From Dyadobacter sp. CY312 (GTDB taxonomy: Bacteria; Bacteroidota; Bacteroidia; Cytophagales; Spirosomataceae), in NCBI RefSeq assembly GCF_021390535.1, contig NZ_JAJUXG010000008.1, positions 186,001 to 250,000 on the forward strand: a stretch of 64,000 bases of DNA. The letters run 5' to 3'. A program made the position numbers and the translations under genes. Position 1 is the stretch's first letter; every line of letters begins with the position of its first letter. The notes beneath the pieces are model-generated. The model saw only the letters and a list, made by a program, of their open reading frames with translations, was not told the origin of the DNA and did no database searches. This document shows, piece by piece, positions 44,103 through 52,614 of this stretch.

Positions 44103-44933
44103 ATGGAAAAGAATTTTGATACCTTACCGGAAAGCAGACAGCAGCAATTGATGGCGTTTGACAGGCTTTTGACAATTATGGATGAGCTTCGTGAGCAGTG
44201 TCCCTGGGATCGTAAACAAACGCTGGAAAGTCTGAGACATTTGACGATTGAAGAGACTTACGAATTGTCAGATGCAATTTTGGAAAATGATCTGCCCGAA
44301 ATCAAAAAGGAATTGGGTGATGTTCTGCTTCATATTGTTTTCTATGCCAAAATAGCTTCGGAGCCGAAGGAGAATCAGATTCAATTTGATATAAAAGATG
44401 TGCTGCATGCAATCTGTGACAAACTGGTTTCCCGTCATCCACATATTTACGGAGATGCAGTTGCGGATACCGAAGAGGCTGTAAAACAAAACTGGGAAAA
44501 ACTAAAATTGAAGGAAGGTAACAAGTCAGTACTGTCTGGTGTACCTGCTTCGTTGCCTGCTTTGGTGAAAGCCATGCGCATTCAGGAAAAAGCCCGGGGT
44601 GCAGGATTTGATTGGGATGAAAAGCAGCAGGTTTGGGAAAAGGTTGAAGAAGAATTGCAGGAATTTAAAGCCAATTTCGATATAGAAACAGGGGAGGTTA
44701 TTGACCAAAAGGAAGCGGAAGGAGAGTTTGGTGATTTGCTGTTTTCACTGGTTAATTATTCAAGATTTGTAGATATCAACCCGGAAACTGCATTGGAAAG
44801 AACGAACAAGAAGTTTATAAAACGCTTTCAATATATGGAAGAAGCTTCCAAAGCAGACGGTAAGGTGCTGGGAGATATGACTCTAAATGAAATGGATGCC
44901 TATTGGAATAAAGCAAAGGAATTGAAAATTTAA
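44103..44933 (+). CDS. mazG: nucleoside triphosphate pyrophosphohydrolase MazG
   Basis: A 276-residue protein with two MazG repeats. The first (about 25-130) contains CPWDRKQTLESLRHLTIEETYELSDAI and KKELGDVLLHIVFYAKIA, with the E-E-x-x-E and ELGD magnesium motifs. The second has KVEEELQEFKA and EGEFGDLLFSLVNYSRF. It hydrolyses NTPs or aberrant nucleotides to monophosphates. ATG 44103 lies just after a promoter box, suggesting a leaderless mRNA. It is followed 42 bases later by the thiamine pyrophosphokinase gene. Confidence 0.93.
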   Translation: MEKNFDTLPESRQQQLMAFDRLLTIMDELREQCPWDRKQTLESLRHLTIEETYELSDAILENDLPEIKKELGDVLLHIVFYAKIASEPKENQIQFDIKDVLHAICDKLVSRHPHIYGDAVADTEEAVKQNWEKLKLKEGNKSVLSGVPASLPALVKAMRIQEKARGAGFDWDEKQQVWEKVEEELQEFKANFDIETGEVIDQKEAEGEFGDLLFSLVNYSRFVDINPETALERTNKKFIKRFQYMEEASKADGKVLGDMTLNEMDAYWNKAKELKI

Positions 44934-44975
44934 GTAGGGTTAGGTAATCTCATGTTGAAAAGTAAATAAGCATTA

Positions 44976-45641
44976 ATGTCTTCACATCATATCGTTAAGG
45001 AAAAACAGGAACCAGCGCTCATCATTGCCAACGGCGAGGCATGTAGCGAAGAATTGTTGGGTCAATTGCTCGAATGGAGTCCGTTTATAGTTGTTTTGGA
45101 TCACGCCATTTACAGGGTTCTTGAACTTGGGATCAAGGTTGATGTGTGGATGGGTGATTTTGATCAGGAACATGATTTTGAAGCAATACGGGCAAGTCAG
45201 GAACCACTGGAAATTATAGCTACACCCGATCAGGAGAAAACTGATTTAGAAAAGGCGATTGATTTTTTGATTCAAAGAGGCTTTCCGGCTGCAAACATCG
45301 TGTGGGCAACCGGCCGCCGTGCGGATCATGCGATTACCAATATTACCAATCTGGTGCGATATAAAGACAGTATTCGTCTGGTTCTGTTTGATGATTATTC
45401 TAAAATTTTCCCTCTGAAAGGCATTTTTGAGAAATGGTATGTAGCAGGAACACCAGTTTCGCTCATCCCGGTTGGAGAGGTAAAAGGTATTGTTACAAGC
45501 GGGTTGAAGTATAATCTGAATGATGAAACTCTGACAATGGGCTATCGGACTGGAAACAGCAACGAGGCAGCAACCGATGGTTTAGTTCGAATCGCTGCCT
45601 CGCAAGGTGACTTGTTAATTATGGAATGCTGGGATCTATGA
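44976..45641 (+). CDS. thiamine pyrophosphokinase
   Basis: A 221-residue enzyme transferring pyrophosphate from ATP to thiamine to make thiamine diphosphate. LIIANGEACSEELLGQLLE opens the catalytic domain, VDVWMGDFDQ holds the substrate aspartates, and TPDQEKTDLEKAIDFLIQRG the metal-binding DxTDxxKA-like motif. WATGRRADHAITNI follows, and the C-terminal beta-sandwich includes GLKYNL. The gene overlaps the 3' end of the convergent M1 peptidase gene by 6 bases. No TPP riboswitch is visible upstream. Confidence 0.9.
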   Translation: MSSHHIVKEKQEPALIIANGEACSEELLGQLLEWSPFIVVLDHAIYRVLELGIKVDVWMGDFDQEHDFEAIRASQEPLEIIATPDQEKTDLEKAIDFLIQRGFPAANIVWATGRRADHAITNITNLVRYKDSIRLVLFDDYSKIFPLKGIFEKWYVAGTPVSLIPVGEVKGIVTSGLKYNLNDETLTMGYRTGNSNEAATDGLVRIAASQGDLLIMECWDL

Positions 45642-47270
45642 TTTCGCCAGCTTGGATTCTACGTAAAAATTACGGTCAACTTTCATAGTTGTTGTGCCTT
45701 TTGCTTTCACACTTTTCCAGTCTGTTGAAGGGTATATAAACTGATCTTTTCCACTGCCGATCTGAACTTTTACCGGCATATCAAAGCCATCCACCACATT
45801 GGCCCAGCGGTATTGCATTGCTCCATTTTTGAATTGATACTCCAACACAGGAATTCGCACATCACGGAGATATTGGTCAAACACCTTTGAAATATCTCTG
45901 CCAGCATGTTTGCTTACATAGGCTTCTATCTGAGAGCCATCGACAGTCTGGTGATAAAATTCTTTGTTCAGTCCACGAAGAATCTGGCGCCATTTTTCAT
46001 CATTATTCACAACCTGACGAATGGTATGAAGCATGTTGCCACCCTTGTAATACATATCCTTCGAACCTTCCTGATTCACCCCATAAGTTCCAACAATTGG
46101 AATATCGTTGGCTATCACCTTTCTTGTTCCAATTACATAATCGGCTCCGGCTTCTTTTCCGAAATAGAACTCTGTATAAAGGTTTTCCGAATAGTTGGTG
46201 AAACTTTCGTGTACCCACATATCGGCAACATCTTTGTAAGTGATGTTGTTGGCAAACCATTCATGTCCGCTTTCGTGAATGATTATAAAATCCCATTTCA
46301 ATCCCCAGCCCGTTCCTGATAAATCCCTGCCCAGGTATCCGTCTTTGTATCCATTACCATACGTTACCGAGCTCTGATGCTCCATTCCGAGATAGGGTAC
46401 TTCCACGAGTTTATAGCCATCTTCATAAAATGGATAAGGTCCAAACCAGTGTTCAAATGCTTTGAGCATCATCGGCACCTGCTTGAATTGTACCTTCGCC
46501 TTTTCCAGATTTTCTGGAAGTACATAGTAACTCACGGGGAGATCTCCTTTTTCGCCTTTGTATACTTCATCCCAACTTTCATAGTTGGCCACGTTCATAT
46601 TTACCCCGTAATTGTTAATCGGGTTTTTTACGAACCAGTTAAAGGTTTTGGTTTGGTCGTCATTGTCAATAACACTTCGTAACACACCATTGGAAATGTC
46701 TTTCATGTTGGCAGGAACCGTCACGCTGATCATCATACTGTCCGGTTCGTCGTACATGTGATCCTTGCATGGCCACCATACGCTGGAACCCAATCCCTGG
46801 CAGGAAGTAGAAATGATTGTATTGCCCTTCCCATTCGGAACCCACTGAACGCCGCCATCCCATGGCGGGCGCTTCGCAAGACGAGGACGACCGGAATAGA
46901 ACACTTCAATAGACTCCTTGTTTCCTGTTTTTTGTTCCTTATTCAGTGTGATAAAAAATGCATTCCCATCTCTTTTGTATTTCAGCTCCCGACCATCCTG
47001 CACAACTTTTTGAACCTGCAACGGTTCCTGTAAGTCAATTTGTATCACTTGTGATGGCTTCAATACTTTGTACTGAACCAGTGTACTGCCGGTAAGGGAG
47101 CTGTCGGCTGCATTGGGTTTTACCTGAAGATGATAGTAAGTTAAATCCCACCATGCTCTTTCGGCGGTAATCGCTCCCCTCAGTGTATCAGCATGGGTGA
47201 ATGTGGTATTTTGCGCAACAGAATAAAATGAATTAAGCAATAGGCCAACGGCCAGCATTTTTTTTAACAT
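45636..47270 (-). CDS. M1-family metallopeptidase
   Basis: A 544-residue secreted or periplasmic zinc aminopeptidase with a signal peptide (about residues 1-19). The exopeptidase motif is YLGMEHQSSVTYG (GMEHQ in place of GAMEN). The zinc motif is IIHESGHEW followed by WVHESFTNYSE, giving HExxH and the distal Glu. Unlike large aminopeptidase N it lacks C-terminal domains beyond about residue 540, as is common for Bacteroidota members. It probably trims peptides for nutrition. It lies 47 bases downstream of the Kelch gene on the same strand, likely an operon. Confidence 0.92.
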   Translation of the reverse strand: MLKKMLAVGLLLNSFYSVAQNTTFTHADTLRGAITAERAWWDLTYYHLQVKPNAADSSLTGSTLVQYKVLKPSQVIQIDLQEPLQVQKVVQDGRELKYKRDGNAFFITLNKEQKTGNKESIEVFYSGRPRLAKRPPWDGGVQWVPNGKGNTIISTSCQGLGSSVWWPCKDHMYDEPDSMMISVTVPANMKDISNGVLRSVIDNDDQTKTFNWFVKNPINNYGVNMNVANYESWDEVYKGEKGDLPVSYYVLPENLEKAKVQFKQVPMMLKAFEHWFGPYPFYEDGYKLVEVPYLGMEHQSSVTYGNGYKDGYLGRDLSGTGWGLKWDFIIIHESGHEWFANNITYKDVADMWVHESFTNYSENLYTEFYFGKEAGADYVIGTRKVIANDIPIVGTYGVNQEGSKDMYYKGGNMLHTIRQVVNNDEKWRQILRGLNKEFYHQTVDGSQIEAYVSKHAGRDISKVFDQYLRDVRIPVLEYQFKNGAMQYRWANVVDGFDMPVKVQIGSGKDQFIYPSTDWKSVKAKGTTTMKVDRNFYVESKLAKS

Positions 47271-47317
47271 GTATTAAATGAGTTCAGGTTTAATTAATTA
47301 AGGTTTTCGCTTGAAGA

Positions 47318-48298
47318 TTATTTCACCAATACCTCCATATCGTTAAGTTCAGGGCCACCGCCACGGTTTGCTGAGCCGGCTGCTATATATATCTTTTTAT
47401 TCAGTATAACAGCCTGGGTTCCATGTCTGCCTTGATGCAAGGAAGGGAATTTCTCCCATTTATTGGTTTGTGTATTAAATGCTTCCACATCGCTGTGAGC
47501 AGCTACTTGCGCGCCGCTTTCGCCACCAATTAACAAAATCTTGTTTCCATAAGCCACTGCGGTGCTACCGGCACGCATGGTTGGAATGTTACTTTCTGCT
47601 GGAAGTGCGGTCCATTTGCCGGTTGAGAAATCGTAGATGTCTGTTTCTTTAATGGTCGTATTCAGTACCTGGTTGATTCTCGCTGTTGACAATCTGCCAC
47701 CTGCTACCAGCAATTTATTGTTAGCCACTGCAACCTGTACATGATCTCTCGGACGGGGAGCATCTGGTAAAACGGTCCATTTCCCCGTCGCCGGATCATA
47801 TTCATCAAACCAGGCAACCTGTCCATCCCAATGTCCGTCCTGAATTCCGCATACCATATAAATTTTATCATTTTGCACAAAGACACCGGCAGCGCCTCTC
47901 AGTCGGTCCTTAGGTATTTCGCCACCTTTACGCCATTCGTTTTTTACAGGATTAAAAATGTAAATATCCGGAATGGGAATTTCGTGCGGGTAACCACCCG
48001 TAAATGCCCCTAATACATAAATCTCATTTTTGTAAGAAACTGCCTGGAAGTGACTCATTTCCAGTGGCGATTCACCTAGCGTTCTCCATGTATCCTTTTT
48101 TGGATCATATTCGTCCACAGGTTTAATGCCCCTTCCGCCAAGTAAATATATTTTCCCATTGGCCACAGCCATTGCATTTTCATGCCTTTTTTCTGGCAGA
48201 TTATCCGGTTCCATAGCCTGCCATGCCTGACCCAGAACCATGGAAGTGGCTCCAAGGCAGGCAACGATCAATGTGCAGATTTTGAGATGTATATTCAT
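47318..48298 (-). CDS. secreted Kelch-repeat beta-propeller protein
   Basis: A 326-residue protein with a signal peptide (about residues 1-23). It has five to six Kelch repeats, each with a GG doublet and a W: for example GKIYLLGGRGIKPVDEYDPKKDTW, KIYMVCGIQDGHW and NKILLIGGESGAQVAAHS. This folds as a beta-propeller, usually for carbohydrate or protein binding; some related proteins are galactose-oxidase-like or sialate mutarotases, but no catalytic residues are evident. A MITE-like element lies 48 bases upstream of its ATG and may affect its promoter. Confidence 0.85.
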   Translation of the reverse strand: MNIHLKICTLIVACLGATSMVLGQAWQAMEPDNLPEKRHENAMAVANGKIYLLGGRGIKPVDEYDPKKDTWRTLGESPLEMSHFQAVSYKNEIYVLGAFTGGYPHEIPIPDIYIFNPVKNEWRKGGEIPKDRLRGAAGVFVQNDKIYMVCGIQDGHWDGQVAWFDEYDPATGKWTVLPDAPRPRDHVQVAVANNKLLVAGGRLSTARINQVLNTTIKETDIYDFSTGKWTALPAESNIPTMRAGSTAVAYGNKILLIGGESGAQVAAHSDVEAFNTQTNKWEKFPSLHQGRHGTQAVILNKKIYIAAGSANRGGGPELNDMEVLVK

Positions 48299-48629
48299 GG
48301 TGGTTGTGTTTAATGAATGCAGAGGCTTTAATATTAGACACCATTAGAGCCGGTTTAAATTCGTAATGTAAAATTGTTTATAGATTATTTTTTAAACGAA
48401 ACAAGGCAAATTTTGCAAGGATAGCTGGAAGCTATCGCAGCGGCGCACCGTCGTGAAAAATTTAACGCAGCGGCCGCCGCCCAGTTGTAGTAAAAAAATG
48501 GCATAAACAAATTACAGAATGAATTTTAAACAGGCTCTTAAGGTACAATTATATTTTATAAAACGGAAAGGCCGGCAATGTGCCGGCCTCTGTGGTAATT
48601 TTGGTAAATAACTAGTTAATTTATCGGTG
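48299..48629. other. 331-base intergenic region holding a MITE-like element
   Basis: The space between the Kelch gene and the second glucanase gene is largely filled by the element at 48347-48537. The remaining bases are AT-rich. A GGCCGGCAATGTGCCGGCC hairpin (about 48571-48589) sits after the glucanase stop on the - strand and may act as its terminator. Confidence 0.6.
48347..48537. mobile_element. MITE-like element, 191 bp, TTA target duplication
   Basis: The left end reads GAGCCGGTTTAAATTCG and the right end, on the other strand, GAGCCTGTTTAAAATTC. They are matching terminal inverted repeats with one mismatch and one base indel, continuing weakly to TGTAA. TTA flanks both ends (48344-48346 and 48538-48540) as a 3-base target duplication. 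There is no transposase frame inside. Ends and duplication resemble IS5-group elements. The interior is GC-rich with a GATAGC/GCTATC hairpin. Confidence 0.75.
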
Positions 48630-49991
48630 CTATTTCAATGCAGGACTTTCAAATCCAAGTTTTTTCAAACCATTCTGAACATCTTTGTCCTGCATAAACA
48701 GTTTCCAGAGCAGGCCAGTTCTGTAATTTTCGATCATCACGATAATCGGTCCCTGATCTATCGCAAGGTGTGAGCTTGCATACCAGTTTTGTGATTCGTT
48801 AAAAGCATCGATAAAACCGTATTCGCTCCAAAGTTTATCTCCCATGTCATCATAAAAATGCCTCAGCGCTTTCATGGATTGCTCAGGTGTGTACGGGAAT
48901 GACGACAAAGCAGCAGTTGGTGTAATGGTACCGAAATCGTTGGTAGGCGAGTGTGCGTTGTAACCATTGTAAGTATCGCTCGCCGTAAGTCCCCAGCTGT
49001 TTTCTCCGTACCCTTTAAACTTACCTGGATTCGCCACACAATGTTTATAATTAATCAAGGTGTGATTCACGTTTTGTTGCCAATAGTCGGCATAACGGTC
49101 TTTCAGGTTTCTTGGGTCAAGGCCTACAAAGGAATAATGGGTAAAAAACAGTGGTCCGCCATAATCGAAGCCGAGCGGTAATTTCACTCCGTAAAACTCC
49201 CTTCCATTTTTAAAAAAATCACTCTGTGCCCAGCATTTGTTATAAACCTGCGCTGTAATCGGATATCGTGGTGAAGCAGCACCAAGTATGTAAGTAATGA
49301 GGGTTTCGTTGTATCCTCTCAGTTCAAAATTCATTGCCCAGCCCTGGTTCGGGCTCCAATGCCAGTAAAGCTGATTTGGATTACCTCTTGTGTACCAGTC
49401 AAATTCCAATTCATTCCAAATCCATTCTACTCTGCTTCTGATGGTTCTTTCGGCTTCAGTATCCTTATTGAAGTACTGTTTTGCGCAAAGCAAGCCTGTC
49501 ATCAGGAAGGACGTCTCCACAAGATCGCCTCCATCATCTTTTCTTCCGAAAGGAATGGTTTTGCCTGTTTCGCCATCGAGCCAGTGCGGAAATGCGCCAT
49601 GGTAATTATCAGCTTTGGCAAGAAACTTTACCATTTTGGCAACACGGTTCGCTATGGAATCTCTTGGATACCATTTTCTTTCGGAGGCGACGATCATGGC
49701 CATAATGCCAAAACCTGTTCCACCCGTGGTTACAACCTCATCGCCATAGTCAAACGATTTGTTACTTCGCTCCCGCGATAGACCGCTAACAGGATGTCCA
49801 AAATCCCAGAAATACCGGAATGTTTGCTTTTGAACAAGTTCGAGCAAAGCGGTATCCGACAGGTTTTTGGGTCTGTTAGAAGGATCAAAAGCGGTCGATT
49901 TAGTCAGGTTGTTTTTTTTCTTTTGTGCAAATGTCGCCGTTGATAGGAAAAAGAGACAAATGTATAGGATCAGGTAAAAGGGATTTTTCAT
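48630..49991 (-). CDS. GH144-type endo-beta-1,2-glucanase, secreted
   Basis: A 453-residue protein. ATG 49991 gives a clean signal peptide (about residues 1-22, ending TFAQ). The rest is a single PF10091/GH144 (alpha/alpha)6 domain: TFRYFWDFGHPVSGL, GGTGFGIMAM, HGAFPHWLDGETG, LYWHWSP, SWGLTASD and LAIDQGPIIVMIENYRTGLLW. The founding GH144 enzyme from Chitinophaga pinensis is an endo-beta-1,2-glucanase. It is the last gene of the susC operon and a tandem paralogue of the gene before it, but lacks that protein's Ig-like domain and lipid anchor. The substrate is inferred from family membership. Confidence 0.83.
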   Translation of the reverse strand: MKNPFYLILYICLFFLSTATFAQKKKNNLTKSTAFDPSNRPKNLSDTALLELVQKQTFRYFWDFGHPVSGLSRERSNKSFDYGDEVVTTGGTGFGIMAMIVASERKWYPRDSIANRVAKMVKFLAKADNYHGAFPHWLDGETGKTIPFGRKDDGGDLVETSFLMTGLLCAKQYFNKDTEAERTIRSRVEWIWNELEFDWYTRGNPNQLYWHWSPNQGWAMNFELRGYNETLITYILGAASPRYPITAQVYNKCWAQSDFFKNGREFYGVKLPLGFDYGGPLFFTHYSFVGLDPRNLKDRYADYWQQNVNHTLINYKHCVANPGKFKGYGENSWGLTASDTYNGYNAHSPTNDFGTITPTAALSSFPYTPEQSMKALRHFYDDMGDKLWSEYGFIDAFNESQNWYASSHLAIDQGPIIVMIENYRTGLLWKLFMQDKDVQNGLKKLGFESPALK

Positions 49992-50071
49992 GATCATTAT
50001 TATGGATTTAGAGTAAATGTTGCCAAGCCGCATCGCAACTGACACAAGGTTAAGTTATCTGAATTTTGATA

Positions 50072-51745
50072 TTAAAGACCGGGACTTTGAAAGCCAATGC
50101 TCTTCATTCCGGTTTTTACTTCGGGGCAGCCCATAAAGAGATTCCAAAGCAAAGCAGTTCTGTGATTCTCAATCATGATGATAATAGGTCCCTGATCAAT
50201 GGCCAGATAAGAATCCGCAAACCACAATTGGTCAAGTGAAAAGGCATCCCGGAACCCGTACTCGCCCCACATCTTATCTCCCAGTTTATAATAGAAGAAC
50301 TTCAACGCCTGCATCGATTCCGTTGGCGTGTAAGGAAACGAGGATAGTGCGGCTGTTGGTGCAATTACACCTCTGTCATTTGTGGGTGAGCTGGCTGTGT
50401 AGCCTCCAGGTATATCACTCGCAGTAAGCCCCCAACTCGAATCGCTGTATCCGGCGTGAGAAGCCGGATTGGCTTTGCAATAATTGTAGTTAATTAAAGC
50501 ATGACTTTTGTTTTGGGTCAGGTAATTGGTAAAACCATCCGAAAGTCCGGTTGGATTAATACCCAAAAAGGAATAATGTGACAGGAACAACGGACCACCA
50601 AAAGGTTCACCCAGTGGTAATTTGATTCCATAGTAATCCTTTCCGTTGACGAAGCTGCCTTTTCCTGTCCAGCCATTGTCGTATACCGATTTTGGTATAG
50701 GGTGAGTAGGCGAACTTGCCGCAAGAGCGTACGTGATCAGGCACTCATTCCATCCTCTGATCGGCAAATTCATATCCCAGCCGTTGTCGGGACTCCAATG
50801 CCAGTAGAGTACATCTTCCTTGCCTTTTCTGAACCAATCCCATTCTACTCCGTGCCATAATTTATTGATGTCAGCACGAAGAGCGGTTTCTTCGGCGCTG
50901 CCTCCATTGAAATATTGTCTGGAAGTGAGCAGGCCTTGTATCAGGAATGACGTTTCAACCAGATCTGCTCCATTGTCTTTAGGACTGAAAGGCACAACGG
51001 CACCAGTCGAGCCGTTAAGCCAGTGGGGAAATGCTCCGTGAAATTTCTGCGCTTTATCATTCAGGAACGTCACAATCTTCTGCATTCTTTCCAACCCCTG
51101 AGACCGTGTTATGAACTTTCGTTCAATGGCAACAGGGATAGTCATGATTCCAAAACCACTGCCACCGGATGTAACAACATCACCGGAAGTATTTCTTTCT
51201 CTGGCCAGTCCGCTCACCGGATGTGCAAAGTCCCAGAAGTATTTAAATGTTTGCTTTTGAACTAATGTTAAAAGTTCGTCGTCGGGAATGATCGGAAATT
51301 TGTCGGTTGGGTCGAGTGGGGTGGTAAGGTTTACGACCACCTCACTCAGTAATGAGCCATCCGATTTAGATTTTAATGCTTTGGTAACCTGAACTTTGAA
51401 GTTATTCAGGTAGGGTAGGTTATTGGTCGGTGTAATTGTTACTGTGCTGTCGCCGTTTTCTAAGTTTGTAGAATACGGTATTACTTCACCTGTGGCAGAA
51501 ATAATACTGATCGCATTCGGGAAAGAGGCGGTATTCAAAGGCGCAGAAAAATTGAATCGCAACTTGGGTTTTGAACTTACATCCAGGTAGGTGTAGCCAT
51601 TGAAAACGCCATCTACTCTCAAACTATTGAAAGAGAAAGAGGTTGGCGGGGTAACCGTAACCGGTGGTTCGGGATTATTCCCCTTTTTACAGGCAACCCC
51701 GAACCAAACAGTTAAACAGAAAATAAGTATGTTTTTAAAAGACAT
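50072..51745 (-). CDS. GH144-type lipoprotein with N-terminal Ig-like domain
   Basis: A 557-residue lipoprotein with a lipobox ending FGVAC at residue 19, then a Pro/Thr linker and an Ig-like beta domain (about 38-145). The GH144/PF10091 catalytic domain (about 160-557) has TFKYFWDFAHPVSGLARER, GGSGFGIM, HGAFPHWLNG, LYWHWSPD, SWGLTASD and LAIDQGPIIIMIENHRTALLW. It is likely the surface-anchored glucanase of the locus. Its ATG shares one base with the LamG stop codon (TAATG), so it is translationally coupled. The tandem copy downstream keeps every motif, suggesting duplication with division of labour. Confidence 0.83.
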   Translation of the reverse strand: MSFKNILIFCLTVWFGVACKKGNNPEPPVTVTPPTSFSFNSLRVDGVFNGYTYLDVSSKPKLRFNFSAPLNTASFPNAISIISATGEVIPYSTNLENGDSTVTITPTNNLPYLNNFKVQVTKALKSKSDGSLLSEVVVNLTTPLDPTDKFPIIPDDELLTLVQKQTFKYFWDFAHPVSGLARERNTSGDVVTSGGSGFGIMTIPVAIERKFITRSQGLERMQKIVTFLNDKAQKFHGAFPHWLNGSTGAVVPFSPKDNGADLVETSFLIQGLLTSRQYFNGGSAEETALRADINKLWHGVEWDWFRKGKEDVLYWHWSPDNGWDMNLPIRGWNECLITYALAASSPTHPIPKSVYDNGWTGKGSFVNGKDYYGIKLPLGEPFGGPLFLSHYSFLGINPTGLSDGFTNYLTQNKSHALINYNYCKANPASHAGYSDSSWGLTASDIPGGYTASSPTNDRGVIAPTAALSSFPYTPTESMQALKFFYYKLGDKMWGEYGFRDAFSLDQLWFADSYLAIDQGPIIIMIENHRTALLWNLFMGCPEVKTGMKSIGFQSPGL

Positions 51746-52587
51746 TACTTTCCTCTTGCCTCTAGTTTAACAAGAGCGTCAATTTCGGTATCCTTCAATG
51801 GTACATTGTAAATCCTTACTTCATCAAGTAGGCCAGTCATGTAGCTTGCCCATGGTTCGCCAGCTGATGACGTAGTAAGGCTTGGTTTAGTCTGAAACTG
51901 AACCGTTCCGAAGACCATCTTGCCTGGGTTTTTCCATTTGAGGTTTCCATAATTTTTAACCGTGGTTGTAACAGATTTAGATCCGTTCAAATAAAGATTA
52001 AAAGTAGACGAAGCAGCATCATAAGACAGCGCAATGTGATTCCATGAATCAAAAAGGTTTACTAGTTCCTTTTTTTCAACCCAAGTCTCGGTAGAATCGT
52101 TTTGGATATGTGCTTTAAACGTTCCACTTGCGTTGGTGCCACTTCCTTCAAAAAAAGTTTCAATATTACCCCAAAAACCAGCTTTTTGAGATAGCCCCAC
52201 CATTCCTACAACACCACCAGCAGCAGTTGTAGACTCATTGTTTACCCAATAGGTAAGTGTGAAACTTTTCAAGCCCAGAATGGCAGCTGTTGGATCGAAC
52301 AGTACATAACCATTTTTGGCTCCCTTCATAGCCTGTCCTTTAAGTCCGTTTCCGAAAGAAGTGCCTGTATTCACTCCGGCAGTCTTGGAAATGATTTCTT
52401 CATAGTTTCCGTCAAAAGGGAAATGCGCAATCAGGTTCGAAGCTGCTATCTCATTTGATCCGGTGAAACCGCCAATGGAGACCTTGGGAGCGTAACTCTC
52501 TGCATCGAATTTTTCGTAGCAGGCTGTCAAGCTGGCAATCAGGAAAACACTGACTGCCAGAATTAATTTTGAGTTTATAACTTTCAT
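51745..52587 (-). CDS. LamG (concanavalin A-like) surface lipoprotein
   Basis: A 280-residue lipoprotein. The signal LAVSVFLIASLTAC gives a lipidated cysteine near residue 23. A LamG/concanavalin-like domain follows (about residues 50-270): LIAHFPFDGNYEE, NGYVLFDP, FTLTYWVNNES, WNHIALSYDAASSTFNLYLNGS and GLLDEVRIYNVPL, the usual ending. Such proteins in SusCD operons act as extra surface glycan-binding proteins. It lies 27 bases after susD and overlaps the lipoprotein glucanase gene by one base. Confidence 0.88.
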   Translation of the reverse strand: MKVINSKLILAVSVFLIASLTACYEKFDAESYAPKVSIGGFTGSNEIAASNLIAHFPFDGNYEEIISKTAGVNTGTSFGNGLKGQAMKGAKNGYVLFDPTAAILGLKSFTLTYWVNNESTTAAGGVVGMVGLSQKAGFWGNIETFFEGSGTNASGTFKAHIQNDSTETWVEKKELVNLFDSWNHIALSYDAASSTFNLYLNGSKSVTTTVKNYGNLKWKNPGKMVFGTVQFQTKPSLTTSSAGEPWASYMTGLLDEVRIYNVPLKDTEIDALVKLEARGK

Positions 52588-52614
52588 CGTTAAATTCTAA
52601 ATAAGAAATGGATA

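Noticed and set aside
44934..44975. Possible thiamine (TPP) riboswitch before the thiamine pyrophosphokinase gene
   Set aside because: Only 42 bases separate it from mazG, and no THI-box sequence is present.
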